Notes: generated by a model from the letters alone, not told the origin. 64,000 bases of DNA from Lutimonas halocynthiae (GCF_030409835.1 NZ_JAUFQO010000001.1:186001-250000); one strand, 5' to 3'; positions 45,715 through 54,875 are shown, numbered from the stretch's first letter. Numbers and translations are program-made.

Positions 45715-47436
45715 ATGAGTAGATATAAAATATTCTTTTTACTGCTAATGATCAGTAGTCTGGCTTTTTCTCAAAAAAAGAAAAAAGAGCGGATCGCTAC
45801 TGAAGAAATAAATGTTGTAAAACCATTTTCTCCAACAGTTTCCGAAGCTTTTAAAATAAACATTGAACCTGAGATCGATAGTGTAGATATCGGTGGTAAA
45901 AAAGAAATAAGCTATTCTATAAATTCTATACCCGTAGCCTCGACTTTTACGCCCGCAAAAGGGAAAGCAAAAACGCTTAAAAGAGTCCCTAAAGAAAGAT
46001 TTTACAACAATTATATATCGGCGGGTTACGGTAACTATAGTACCCCAATAATAGAGATCTTTGCACATAGTAATTCATCGAATTACAATGATTTTGGTGG
46101 TTTTTTAAATTATCATTCTTCCGGAGGTGGTATAGATGGCTTAGTGTTAAACGATGATTTTACAGATTTTGATATTGACCTCTATTACAAGCAGTCTGAA
46201 AGAATGTTTGATTGGAAAGTTAAAGGAGGATTTGACTATTTATCCACAAACTGGTACGGATTATCAGATGAAATAAATTATTCAGAATTGACTATTAATT
46301 CAATTGAAGAAAGTCAATCTTACACTAATATATCCTTGAGTGGTGAAATAGAATTTTTTGATTCCTTAATCCATACAGGGGATGTTTCAATAAACAGATT
46401 TTCAGATAAATTTAATAGCGGAGAGAATCATCTTGATATTAATGCCATCATAGATTTTCCTATAGGAAGAGAATTAATGTATTCTGAAATTAGCTTTGAA
46501 TTGTTGAATGGTAAGTTTGAAAACGATTTTTTTCAAACTGATAAAATAGATTATACTTATTTCAATATTGGTTTTAGCCCTAATTTTGAAGTTTTACGAG
46601 ATAATCTAACAGTGAATCTTGGAGCTCGATTATATTATAGCATCACTAATAATTTTGATGGCAGCAAGTTCTATTTCTATCCAAACATAACTGCCTCATA
46701 TAATATTAGCGAAGAGGCATTGATCGCCTATGCAGGTGTTATTGGTGACCTGGAACAAAACAGTTATGAAAATTTCGTCTACGAAAACCCTTTTGTTTCA
46801 CCAACTTTATACATCCAAAGGACCAATCAGCAATATAACGCCTATGCAGGAATCAAGGGCCTTTTAAACTCTAAGATCCGTTTCAACCTAAAAGCAGCCT
46901 ATATCAACGAAGAAGACAAGCCTCTATACAAATTAAACCCATCCCTTACAGATGGAAGTAATGAGGTAACTGAAGGCTATCAGGCGGCGAATTCTTTTCA
47001 AGTGATTTATGATGATGTGAATACAATTTATTTTAATGCTGAAATAATTTTTGATTTATGGGAAGAATTCAAATTTGGTGGAAATCTGGATTTCAATTCT
47101 TATAGCTTGAAAAATGAAGATCACGCATGGAATTTACCCCTTATGAAAGCCACCTTACTGGCAAAATATACAAGAAAAAAATGGAGTGCCGGAGCCGATT
47201 TATTCTTTTCATCAGATAGAAAAGATGAATTATCAATTATCCCGGATACGAATATAAGGGTCACCAATTCAGCCTACTTTGACATCAACTTAAATGGTAT
47301 TTACAATATCGATGATAAATTCGACATCTTTGTAAATGTCAATAATATACTAAGCAATAACTATCAAGTATATACAAACTTTAAAGTACAAGGCTTGCAA
47401 GTATTCGGTGGCGTAAAATACAAATTTGATTTCTAA
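45715..47436 (+). CDS. Outer-membrane beta-barrel paired with the TPR protein
   Basis: The 573-residue protein has a signal peptide (ISSLAFSQ) and a Lys-rich patch. A short N-terminal segment (EEINVVKPFSPTVSEAFKI) is followed by a long barrel domain with strands such as GGFLNYHSS and VKGGFDYLST, ending in a terminal VFGGVKYKFDF with the aromatic last residue. Database entries of this type are often called TonB-dependent receptors, but no plug domain or TonB box is visible; I call it a plugless barrel. It follows the TPR gene by 21 bp and is convergent with rfbB by 6 bp. Confidence 0.78.
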   Translation: MSRYKIFFLLLMISSLAFSQKKKKERIATEEINVVKPFSPTVSEAFKINIEPEIDSVDIGGKKEISYSINSIPVASTFTPAKGKAKTLKRVPKERFYNNYISAGYGNYSTPIIEIFAHSNSSNYNDFGGFLNYHSSGGGIDGLVLNDDFTDFDIDLYYKQSERMFDWKVKGGFDYLSTNWYGLSDEINYSELTINSIEESQSYTNISLSGEIEFFDSLIHTGDVSINRFSDKFNSGENHLDINAIIDFPIGRELMYSEISFELLNGKFENDFFQTDKIDYTYFNIGFSPNFEVLRDNLTVNLGARLYYSITNNFDGSKFYFYPNITASYNISEEALIAYAGVIGDLEQNSYENFVYENPFVSPTLYIQRTNQQYNAYAGIKGLLNSKIRFNLKAAYINEEDKPLYKLNPSLTDGSNEVTEGYQAANSFQVIYDDVNTIYFNAEIIFDLWEEFKFGGNLDFNSYSLKNEDHAWNLPLMKATLLAKYTRKKWSAGADLFFSSDRKDELSIIPDTNIRVTNSAYFDINLNGIYNIDDKFDIFVNVNNILSNNYQVYTNFKVQGLQVFGGVKYKFDF

Positions 47437-47442
47437 AAAATA

Positions 47443-48501
47443 TTAGCTATACATTTTATCATAATAATCTTGGTATGCACCCGTAGTAACATTTTTTAGC
47501 CATTCATCATTCGCTAAATACCAATCTAACGTTTTTTCAAGCCCCTCTTCAAAAGTTACGCTTGGTTTCCATCCTAACTCCTTATTGATCTTATTTGCAT
47601 CAATGGCGTATCTTCTATCGTGCCCTGCTCTATCTTTTACATAGGTAATTAACTTTTCTGAATTGCCTTTTGGACGATCTAACTTTTCATCCATTAATTG
47701 ACATAACAGTTTTATCAGATTCAAGTTTGTCCATTCATTAAAACCTCCAATATTATAAGTTTCTCCTACAGTTCCTTGATGAAATATTTGATCAATTGCA
47801 ATGGCATGGTCTTCTACATAAAGCCAATCGCGTGTATAGTTTCCATCTCCATATACAGGAAGCGGTTTAGACTGTTTGATATTATTGATAAAAAGAGGAA
47901 TCAATTTTTCAGGAAATTGATTTGCTCCATAATTATTCGAGCAATTGCTAATTACAAACGGCAAGCCATAAGTGTTACCATATGCCCGAACAATATGATC
48001 CGAAGCCGCTTTAGAAGAGGCATAGGGTGATTGAGGATCATAGGAAGTTGTTTCTGTAAAAAGCCCTGTTTTCCCTAAAGAACCATAAACTTCATCGGTA
48101 GAAACATGATAAAACAACTTTCCCTCATAAGCATCCTTATGCACTTCTCGGAATGCATTCAAGAGGTTAGCCGTTCCTAAAACATTTGTTTCTATAAAGT
48201 CATTTGGATTCGTAATAGAACGATCAACGTGGCTCTCAGCGGCTAAATGTATAACCGCATCAAATTCATGCTCTAAAAACAATTTCTTTATGGAATCCGC
48301 TTCATTAATGTCAGCCTTTATAAAATTATAATTTCCAAAGGACTCAAGATCCTTAATGTTTTCAAGATTGCCTGCATAGGTCAAAGCATCCAGATTATAT
48401 ATTGCATAATCAGGGTGTTTTGTGACAAAAAGGCGCACCACATGAGACCCAATAAATCCAGCACCTCCTGTAATCAAAACTTTTTTATTTGATTGATCCA
48501 T
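47443..48501 (-). CDS. rfbB: dTDP-glucose 4,6-dehydratase
   Basis: The 352-residue short-chain dehydrogenase has the NAD motif GGAGFIGSHVV, the dehydratase phrase STDEVYGSLG, the catalytic Tyr-Lys in YASSKAASDHIVRAYG, and SNNYGANQFPEKLIPLF. It converts dTDP-glucose to dTDP-4-keto-6-deoxyglucose for rhamnose or amino-sugar synthesis. RfbA, RfbC and RfbD are not in the window. It is last in the DegT-galE-rfbB set, 31 bp after galE. Confidence 0.94.
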   Translation of the reverse strand: MDQSNKKVLITGGAGFIGSHVVRLFVTKHPDYAIYNLDALTYAGNLENIKDLESFGNYNFIKADINEADSIKKLFLEHEFDAVIHLAAESHVDRSITNPNDFIETNVLGTANLLNAFREVHKDAYEGKLFYHVSTDEVYGSLGKTGLFTETTSYDPQSPYASSKAASDHIVRAYGNTYGLPFVISNCSNNYGANQFPEKLIPLFINNIKQSKPLPVYGDGNYTRDWLYVEDHAIAIDQIFHQGTVGETYNIGGFNEWTNLNLIKLLCQLMDEKLDRPKGNSEKLITYVKDRAGHDRRYAIDANKINKELGWKPSVTFEEGLEKTLDWYLANDEWLKNVTTGAYQDYYDKMYS

Positions 48502-48532
48502 CTTTATAATTAGCGTTAAACTATGGTGTTTA

Positions 48533-49549
48533 TTAAACTTGTTTTAATTGCCATTGCCAGGCAGAGCGCAAAGCCTCTTCCAGGCCGAATTCAGCCTTCC
48601 AACCCAATTCTTCATTGGCCAATTTAGTGTTGGCATAAGCAGAAGTAACATCCCCCTCTCTTCTGTCAACAATCTTATATTTTAAAGCGATATCATTAAC
48701 CTTTTGGAAAACGTTTATAACGTCTAAAACCGAACTACCGGTGCCGGTTCCAACATTAAAATACTCCATTTTAGTTTTGTTCTTTCCCTCTAATAATCTT
48801 TGTAAGGCACAAATATGTGCCTTTGCTAAATCGACTACATGGATATAATCTCTAACTGCAGTACCATCAGGGGTTAGATAATCATCTCCAAAAACTGACA
48901 ATTCTTCTCTTAAACCTGCTGCTGTTTGCGTTACATAAGGGATCAGATTCTGAGGAACCCCTAAAGGCAATTCTCCAATAAGAACACTATCATGAGCCCC
49001 AATTGGGTTAAAGTACCTCAAGGCTATGGCTGTAATATCATTCACTTTTGTCAGGTCGTGAATAATCTCTTCCCCTATCTGTTTGGTGTTTCCATAAGGC
49101 GACTCCGCTCTTTTAACAGGAGCATTCTCAGTAATGGGCAGTTCATCAGCTTGCCCGTAAACCGTACAGGAAGAACTAAATATCAAATGAGGTACATTAT
49201 TGTCAGCCATATTTTTCAACAGGTAAACAAGCGTAGCTATATTATTTTCATAATACTTTATGGGGTTTTCTACGCTTTCTCCGACTGCTTTTGAGGCTGC
49301 GAAATGAATAACGCCATCGATTTTATGCTCTTTAAAAAAGGAAGCCACAGCTTCTTTCTCTTTCAAATCTAATTTCACAAACTCAGGACGAATATTCGTA
49401 ATTTTTGTTATCCCGTCAAGAACTTCTATTCTTGTATTCGAAAGGTCATCAATAATAATTACTTCATAACCTTCCTTTTGCAATTCAACTACTGTGTGAG
49501 AACCAATAAATCCCAATCCTCCAGTTACCAATATCTTATTTCCTTTCAT
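48533..49549 (-). CDS. galE: UDP-glucose 4-epimerase
   Basis: I start at ATG 49549 (MKGNKILVTGGLGFIGSH), giving 338 residues as in E. coli GalE; an extended TTG start at 49570 is unlikely. NAD motif GGLGFIGSHT, SSSCTVYG (catalytic Ser), and YGNTKQIGEE (Tyr and Lys) are all present, together with LRYFNPIGAHDS. It interconverts UDP-glucose and UDP-galactose. It lies 43 bp after the DegT gene in the same orientation. Confidence 0.94.
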   Translation of the reverse strand: MKGNKILVTGGLGFIGSHTVVELQKEGYEVIIIDDLSNTRIEVLDGITKITNIRPEFVKLDLKEKEAVASFFKEHKIDGVIHFAASKAVGESVENPIKYYENNIATLVYLLKNMADNNVPHLIFSSSCTVYGQADELPITENAPVKRAESPYGNTKQIGEEIIHDLTKVNDITAIALRYFNPIGAHDSVLIGELPLGVPQNLIPYVTQTAAGLREELSVFGDDYLTPDGTAVRDYIHVVDLAKAHICALQRLLEGKNKTKMEYFNVGTGTGSSVLDVINVFQKVNDIALKYKIVDRREGDVTSAYANTKLANEELGWKAEFGLEEALRSAWQWQLKQV

Positions 49550-49592
49550 TTCATTTTTTTTAAGTGCCAATTGATTTTATCAACATTATTCT

Positions 49593-50741
49593 TTATCCCA
49601 CAAAATCTATTATGGTCTGAATAATCAAATCCTGTTGCGCCTTTTCTAATTCTGTATGCATTGGCAACGATATAACCGTATTGATCAAATCATTAGTTAC
49701 TTTAAACTGCTCCTCTTTATAGCGATCATCAACATAGGCCTTTTGACTGTGAAGTGGCACCGGATAGTAAATAGCATTTGGAATACCTTTATCCATCAAA
49801 TGCTGATGCAGTGCATCTCTTTTGCCATTTGTAATCTTCAAAGTATATTGATGAAAAACATGACAGTTACAGGTGTCACAAATTTCACCGCATTTTTCAG
49901 TAGTAGGTGTGACAATATTTGGATTACTCTTAAATCCATTATTATAGTATCGCGCTGCATTTCTTCTTGATGAACAGTAATCATCCAAATGAGGTAACTT
50001 CAATCTTAAAACTGCTGCTTGAATACTATCTAATCTTGAATTTACGCCAACAACATCATGATAATATCTTCTATACATTCCATGATTAACCATCCCTCTG
50101 ATCACATGAGCTAATTCATCATCATTGGTAAAAATTGCACCACCATCTCCATAACAGCCTAAGTTCTTAGAAGGAAAAAACGAAGTTGTACCAATAGTAC
50201 CTATAGTTCCTGCTTTTTTTGTTGTTCCATCACTAAAAGTGAAATCTGCACCTATCGCCTGAGCTGTATCTTCAATTACATATAGCTTATGTTTCTCAGC
50301 TATTTTTAAAATGGCTTCCATATTGGCAACCTGACCAAACAAATGAACTGGCACAATTGCCTTTGTTTTAGGTGTAATAGCGCTCTCCAATGCCTCAAGG
50401 TCAATATTAAAACTGTGTGGATCTACATCAACCAAAACAGGAGTCAACTTGAGCAGGGCGATAACCTCAACCGTTGCTGCAAAAGTAAAATCAGCCGTGA
50501 TCACCTCATCACCTTGTTCCAATCCTAGGCCCATCATCGCAATTTGCAATGCATCAGTACCGTTGGCACATGGTATTACATGTTTAACACCCAAATATTT
50601 CTCAAGCTCTGATTGAAAATTTTTAACTTCCGGGCCATTAATAAAAGCGGCTGAAGCCACAACATCATTAATCGCTTTATCGACTTCTGGTTTGATTTTT
50701 TCGTATTGACTTTGCAAGTCAACCATTTGGATTTTCTTCAT
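49593..50741 (-). CDS. DegT/DnrJ/EryC1-type aminotransferase
   Basis: The 382-residue PLP enzyme starts at ATG 50741 (MKKIQMVDLQSQYEKIKPEV); an in-frame TTG nine bases earlier is discarded. PLP Lys is in TSFFPSKNLGCYGDGGA, with the substrate-binding NGTDALQIAMMGLGLEQGDEV and VIEDTAQAIGA. Near residues 281-293 it has four Cys in ten residues (CGEICDTCNC), an insertion that could bind a metal; similar inserts occur in relatives from Bacteroidota. Such enzymes transaminate keto sugars for surface glycans. The promoter lies 40 bp upstream. Confidence 0.9.
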   Translation of the reverse strand: MKKIQMVDLQSQYEKIKPEVDKAINDVVASAAFINGPEVKNFQSELEKYLGVKHVIPCANGTDALQIAMMGLGLEQGDEVITADFTFAATVEVIALLKLTPVLVDVDPHSFNIDLEALESAITPKTKAIVPVHLFGQVANMEAILKIAEKHKLYVIEDTAQAIGADFTFSDGTTKKAGTIGTIGTTSFFPSKNLGCYGDGGAIFTNDDELAHVIRGMVNHGMYRRYYHDVVGVNSRLDSIQAAVLRLKLPHLDDYCSSRRNAARYYNNGFKSNPNIVTPTTEKCGEICDTCNCHVFHQYTLKITNGKRDALHQHLMDKGIPNAIYYPVPLHSQKAYVDDRYKEEQFKVTNDLINTVISLPMHTELEKAQQDLIIQTIIDFVG

Positions 50742-50780
50742 TTTGGTCAATTTTAATTCTTATTTCAGCATTTAGCCTGA

Positions 50781-50788
50781 CAAAAATA
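50781..50788 (-). promoter_or_regulatory. -7 element of the DegT-galE-rfbB unit
   Basis: TATTTTTG on the minus strand (50788-50781), perfect match. It predicts a leader of about 35 nt. No -33 TTTG at 19-21 bp. Confidence 0.45.
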
Positions 50789-50795
50789 CAAATAA

Positions 50796-50828
50796 TTTGC
50801 CCGCTCTTACACTAAATTTATAATTTAG
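50796..50828 (+). promoter_or_regulatory. Promoter of waaA
   Basis: TTTG (50796-50799), 21 bp, TAATTTAG (50821-50828, one mismatch). The ATG of waaA follows 6 bp later, again suggesting a nearly leaderless mRNA. It is divergent from the DegT promoter. Confidence 0.45.
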
Positions 50829-50834
50829 CGGCAA

Positions 50835-52082
50835 ATGAATAACCTATATAATTTTGTTATTTCCCTTGCGGGAATTGTCCTTAAAATACTGGCTGTTTTT
50901 AATAAAAAAATAGCCCTATTTGTCAATGGACGCAAACAAACCTTTTCGAGGTTGCAATCACAAATCAAGCCCAATGATAAAACCATTTGGATTCATTGTG
51001 CTTCTTTGGGTGAATTTGAACAAGGCAGGCCCATCATAGAGAAATTGCGAAAATCCAAACCTTCTTATAAAATCGTCTTGTCTTTTTTTTCTCCTTCGGG
51101 ATATGAAGTAAGAAAAGACTATGAAGAAGTTGATATCGTTGTTTACCTCCCGCTTGACAGTGCGAAAAATGCCAAAAAATTTATTGATCTGGTGCAACCA
51201 TCTTTGGCAATTTTTGTGAAATACGAATTTTGGCCAAATATCCTCAAGGAACTAAAAAGAAATTCAATACAAACTATTTTGATTTCAGGTATTTTTAGAG
51301 AGGATCAAATATTTTTTAAATTCTATGGAGGCTGGATGAAAAACTCACTTCATTCATTTTCTCATTTCTTTGTTCAAAATGAAAATTCCCAAAAACTATT
51401 GCAAACTATTGGGGTTGATAAAGTAACAATCAGCGGCGATACCCGATTTGACAGCGTCAATACAATTTTAGGGCAAGAGAACAGACTTGATTTTCTAGAA
51501 GATTTTGTTAAAGGCAAACAGGTCTTGGTTGCCGGAAGTACCTGGCCAATTGATGAATCCTATTTGATCAGTTTTCTGAATATGAAGCAAGCAGAAAATT
51601 TTAGATGCATAATTGCGCCACATAATATTAATCCAAAGGAGATTGAAAAACTAAAGAATAACATACATCTTGAAACTGCTTTGTATTCAGAAGGGCAAAT
51701 TAATAAAACCGCTAAAGTCTTTATTGTAGATACCATTGGCATCTTGACAAAAATATACAGCTATGCAGACATGGCTTATGTTGGAGGCGGTTTTGACAAA
51801 GAAGGTGTTCACAATGTGCTTGAACCTGCCGTTTTTAGCATTCCATTGGTAATAGGTCCGATTTATGATAAATTTGAAGAAGCAAAAGAACTTGTTGCCC
51901 TTAATGGGTGTTTAGTAGCCTCTGACGAAATTCAGTTATTTGATCACCTCAATGAACTAAATAATAATGAAAATTATCGTTTAAAAATTGGAAATATTGC
52001 CGGTTCCTATATCAAAAACAATATAGGTGCTACTGAAATAATTTTAAATTATATTGAACAACAACTTGGGGATAATTCATAA
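50835..52082 (+). CDS. waaA: 3-deoxy-D-manno-octulosonic acid (Kdo) transferase
   Basis: The 415-residue GT-B enzyme has one N-terminal membrane segment (MNNLYNFVISLAGIVLKIL). Family phrases IWIHCASLGEFEQGRPII (with the catalytic Glu), VKYEFWPNILKEL and VLVAGSTWPIDE are present, with YVGGGFDKEGVHNVLEPA near the C-terminus. It transfers Kdo to lipid A at the inner membrane and is essential for LPS in most Gram-negatives. It precedes the Crp/Fnr gene by 25 bp. Confidence 0.95.
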   Translation: MNNLYNFVISLAGIVLKILAVFNKKIALFVNGRKQTFSRLQSQIKPNDKTIWIHCASLGEFEQGRPIIEKLRKSKPSYKIVLSFFSPSGYEVRKDYEEVDIVVYLPLDSAKNAKKFIDLVQPSLAIFVKYEFWPNILKELKRNSIQTILISGIFREDQIFFKFYGGWMKNSLHSFSHFFVQNENSQKLLQTIGVDKVTISGDTRFDSVNTILGQENRLDFLEDFVKGKQVLVAGSTWPIDESYLISFLNMKQAENFRCIIAPHNINPKEIEKLKNNIHLETALYSEGQINKTAKVFIVDTIGILTKIYSYADMAYVGGGFDKEGVHNVLEPAVFSIPLVIGPIYDKFEEAKELVALNGCLVASDEIQLFDHLNELNNNENYRLKIGNIAGSYIKNNIGATEIILNYIEQQLGDNS

Positions 52083-52107
52083 ATTGTAACTCTAAATACT
52101 TGAAAAA

Positions 52108-52743
52108 ATGATCAGAGAAAAGCTGGAAGAATACTACAACGTTGTTTTTGAAAAAGAATTACTTGATGAAATCTCAAAAGTAGGTACATATAAAAAAGTA
52201 AAAGAACATGATTTGTTACTTGATATTGGTGACACCTTTCATCATATCCCTTTAATTCTAACCGGGGCGATAAAAATTAGCCGTGAAACTAAAAACGGTG
52301 ATGAAATTGTACTTTATTTTCTGGAAAGAGGAGACACTTGTACCATCACTTTCGGTAGTGGAATCCAAAGTCACAAAAGCAAGGTTCGCGGGATTGCTGA
52401 GAAAGATTCTGAACTTATATTTATTCCGGTTGAAAAACTCGAAGAATGGATGATCAAATACGCTTCCTGGAGAAGTTTTGTAATTGATAGTTACGATATA
52501 CGACTTAATGAAATGCTGGAAGCAATTGACACCCTGGCTTTTTTGAAAATGGATGAGCGATTATACAAATACCTCATCGATAAGGTTCAGATTATGAGAA
52601 GTACTGAATTAAATACTACACATCAGGAAATTGCTGTAGATTTAAATACTTCTCGTGTTGTGGTTTCTAGATTGCTCAAACAACTTGAGAATGAAGGTAA
52701 GATTAAGTTGTTCAGAAACAAAATTGAAATTTTAGATTTTTAG
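52108..52743 (+). CDS. Crp/Fnr-family transcriptional regulator
   Basis: The 211-residue protein has an N-terminal cyclic-nucleotide-like sensor domain (about residues 15-125, with LILTGAIKISRETKNGDEIVLYFLERG). A C-terminal winged helix at about 155-200 carries the recognition helix region HQEIAVDLNTSRVVVSRLLK. There is only one Cys (Cys90 region, GDTCTIT), so an FNR-type 4Fe-4S cluster is excluded; the effector is unknown. The typical Arg-Val-Val-Val-Ser-Arg helix is close to the CRP/FNR recognition helix. A GTAAC-N4-GTTAC operator begins 1 bp after its stop codon, and two more copies occur ahead of mobA and the Fe-S/NrfD gene, so this protein is the obvious candidate to bind them. Confidence 0.92.
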   Translation: MIREKLEEYYNVVFEKELLDEISKVGTYKKVKEHDLLLDIGDTFHHIPLILTGAIKISRETKNGDEIVLYFLERGDTCTITFGSGIQSHKSKVRGIAEKDSELIFIPVEKLEEWMIKYASWRSFVIDSYDIRLNEMLEAIDTLAFLKMDERLYKYLIDKVQIMRSTELNTTHQEIAVDLNTSRVVVSRLLKQLENEGKIKLFRNKIEILDF

Positions 52744-52744
52744 T

Positions 52745-52758
52745 GTAACAATTGTTAC
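52745..52758 (+). promoter_or_regulatory. Predicted Crp/Fnr operator 1 (GTAACAATTGTTAC)
   Basis: A 14-bp perfect palindrome, 62 bp upstream of the YeeE-type gene. The -7 element TATTTTTA (52780-52787) starts 21 bp after it. The centre is at about -42, the class II activator position. No -33 element is needed. Confidence 0.6.
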
Positions 52759-52779
52759 CTGATTCGAAGGCTAATAAAT

Positions 52780-52787
52780 TATTTTTA
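52780..52787 (+). promoter_or_regulatory. -7 element of the yeeE promoter
   Basis: TATTTTTA, one mismatch to TAnnTTTG. It starts 21 bp after operator 1. The gap to the first ATG is 19 bp. Confidence 0.5.
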
Positions 52788-52806
52788 CAAATAAGAAAGA
52801 AATATT

Positions 52807-53364
52807 ATGGATTTTATATTACAACCTTGGGCTTGGTATGTCGCAGGACCCTTAATCGCCTTTTGTATGTTTCTGATGTTTTTCTTTGGAAAGAAATTTG
52901 GCGTATCATCTAATCTTGAGACAGTTTGCGCCATGGGTGGAGCTGGTAAATTAGTGGATTTTTTCAAGTTTGATTGGAGAAAAAACAAATGGAATTTGGT
53001 ATTTGTTGTCGGATTGATCTTTGGAGGATTTATTTCTGATCAGTGGTTAACTCCCGATGACTCCGTTGCCATTAGTGCTGCAACAGTGCAAGATTTAGCT
53101 GAGATTGGAATTGAAAATGCCGGGGCAAGTTATCTTCCAGATGAGATCTTTAGTATGGAAGCCATGCTTTCTGTCAAAGGGTTTTTAATACTCCTTATTG
53201 CTGGTGTTCTAGTTGGATTCGGATCAAGGTATGCGGGGGGTTGTACCTCCGGACACGGGATTGTTGGTTTAAGCAGTTTGTCGATGGAATCATTTATCGC
53301 TGTTGGAGGATTTTTTATTGGAGGCCTAATCATGACCTGGCTCATTTTACCTTATATTTTTTAA
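52807..53364 (+). CDS. YeeE/YedE sulfur transporter, first half
   Basis: The 185-residue membrane protein has about five hydrophobic segments and the family hallmark AGGCTSGHGIVGLSS with its conserved Cys, plus a second Cys in LETVCAMGG. YeeE/YedE proteins (such as TsuA) move thiosulfate or other sulfur compounds across the inner membrane through cysteine-lined steps. The usual single-chain protein is split here into two genes, this one and the next, 9 bp apart. It is the first gene after the Crp/Fnr regulator and its operator. The exact substrate cannot be read from sequence. Confidence 0.88.
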   Translation: MDFILQPWAWYVAGPLIAFCMFLMFFFGKKFGVSSNLETVCAMGGAGKLVDFFKFDWRKNKWNLVFVVGLIFGGFISDQWLTPDDSVAISAATVQDLAEIGIENAGASYLPDEIFSMEAMLSVKGFLILLIAGVLVGFGSRYAGGCTSGHGIVGLSSLSMESFIAVGGFFIGGLIMTWLILPYIF

Positions 53365-53373
53365 GCTGATCAT

Positions 53374-53787
53374 ATGAAATATATAAAATATTTACTTGTA
53401 GGAATATTATTCGGAATTACGTTGAGTAAGGCTGAAGTAATCTCTTGGTATAGGATTTACGAAATGTTTAAGTTACAATCATTTCACATGTACGGAGTTA
53501 TTGGATCGGCTGTCGTAATAGGCATCGTTTTGATGTATTTATTCAAAACAGAAAAGCTCAAGACACTATACGGGACTCCAATTGTTGTAGAGCCTAAGAA
53601 AAAAGGGATCTCTAGAAACCTTATTGGAGGAATTATTTTTGGCCTGGGTTGGGCACTAGGTGGTTCTTGTCCCGGACCTATGTACATCCTTCTTGGTAAA
53701 GGTGTTGTTGCTATTTTGGTCGTTTTATTTGGCGCCCATCTTGGAGCATTCTTATACCACGCTGTTAAGCATAAAATTCCGCATTGA
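53374..53787 (+). CDS. YeeE/YedE sulfur transporter, second half (DUF6691)
   Basis: The 137-residue membrane protein carries the second conserved motif, LGGSCPGPMYILLGKG, with its Cys in GGSCPG. Together with the preceding gene it completes the two-repeat YeeE fold. The two-gene layout is frequent in proteobacteria and flavobacteria. It may be followed by read-through into moaA, whose start is 87 bp downstream with no terminator between. Confidence 0.88.
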   Translation: MKYIKYLLVGILFGITLSKAEVISWYRIYEMFKLQSFHMYGVIGSAVVIGIVLMYLFKTEKLKTLYGTPIVVEPKKKGISRNLIGGIIFGLGWALGGSCPGPMYILLGKGVVAILVVLFGAHLGAFLYHAVKHKIPH

Positions 53788-53874
53788 TTTATAGCTCCAA
53801 ATTACTTTTAAGACAATCAAGACAGGTATTGCAGTCATTTTCGTAAATTTAACAACAATCTCCTTTATACATAA

Positions 53875-54867
53875 ATGGATAAATTAATTGACAAACACGG
53901 TAGACAGATCAGCTATTTACGTCTTGCGGTAACTGACAGATGTAATTTGCGTTGTCAATATTGTATGCCTGAAAATGGAATTGATATTGTTCACAGAAAT
54001 GAGCTGCTTACGTATAAGGAAATGTATAGAATCACAAGGGTTTTAAGTGAACTTGGCGTTGATAAAGTTCGTCTGACAGGAGGAGAGCCATTTGTGAGAA
54101 AGGATTTTATTAGTTTTTTAGAATCTCTGTCGTTCAATAAAAGCCTTAAAGAGATAAATATCACCACAAATGGCGCCTTAATTTCAAAACATATTGACAA
54201 ACTTGAAGAGATTAAAATCAATGCTGTGAACCTAAGTATTGATAGTCTTGACAGAAAGAAGTTTTTTGAAATTACAAGAAGGGATGTATTCCCTCAGGTT
54301 TTTGAGACCTATCAAGACCTGCTTAAAAGTAATTTAAAGCTTAAACTAAATGTTGTCATACAATCCGGAGTCAACACAGATGAAATCATTGATTTTATTG
54401 AGTTGACCAAAAATGATAAGGTCTCTGTTAGATTCATTGAGGAAATGCCTTTTAACGGCAAAGGTCAAAGACAGGTAAGAGAAGTTTGGAATTACAACAA
54501 GATTCTTAAAACAATCAATTCACATTATTCAGATGTCGAGACATTGATTTCACAGAAATCATCTACTTCAAAGAATTTTAAAATAAATGGTTATAAAGGT
54601 ACATTCGGAATCATCCCTGCCTTTACAAGAACGATTTGTACTGACTGTAATCGGATACGAATTACTGCTACTGGATTATTTAAGAACTGCTTGTTTGATG
54701 ATGGCGTTTTTAACATTAAGAATTTTATCAGAAACGGAGCAAGTGACGACGAACTTAAACAGTTGTTTATTTCAACTGTCCAGCAGAAACCTGAAAATGG
54801 ATTCATCGCTGAGGCGAATCGCAAGAACACAAAAGTTTCAGAGAGTATGTCTACCATTGGTGGTTAA
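53875..54867 (+). CDS. moaA: GTP 3',8-cyclase (molybdopterin synthesis)
   Basis: The 330-residue radical SAM enzyme has the N-terminal cluster motif DRCNLRCQYCMP (CxxxCxxC) and the SAM-binding RLTGGEPFVRKDF. The second 4Fe-4S cluster is at the C-terminus (TICTDCNRIRITATG and FKNCLF), and the chain ends in a Gly-Gly tail (STIGG) needed for activity. With MoaC it makes cyclic pyranopterin from GTP. The next gene starts 8 bp later, so moaA-moeA-moaC are one operon. Confidence 0.96.
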   Translation: MDKLIDKHGRQISYLRLAVTDRCNLRCQYCMPENGIDIVHRNELLTYKEMYRITRVLSELGVDKVRLTGGEPFVRKDFISFLESLSFNKSLKEINITTNGALISKHIDKLEEIKINAVNLSIDSLDRKKFFEITRRDVFPQVFETYQDLLKSNLKLKLNVVIQSGVNTDEIIDFIELTKNDKVSVRFIEEMPFNGKGQRQVREVWNYNKILKTINSHYSDVETLISQKSSTSKNFKINGYKGTFGIIPAFTRTICTDCNRIRITATGLFKNCLFDDGVFNIKNFIRNGASDDELKQLFISTVQQKPENGFIAEANRKNTKVSESMSTIGG

Positions 54868-54875
54868 TAAAAATT

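Noticed and set aside
52086-52099. GTAACTCTAAATAC upstream of the Crp/Fnr gene as a fourth operator
   Set aside because: The right half has two mismatches, and no -7 element lies 21 bp downstream; it sits against the start codon.
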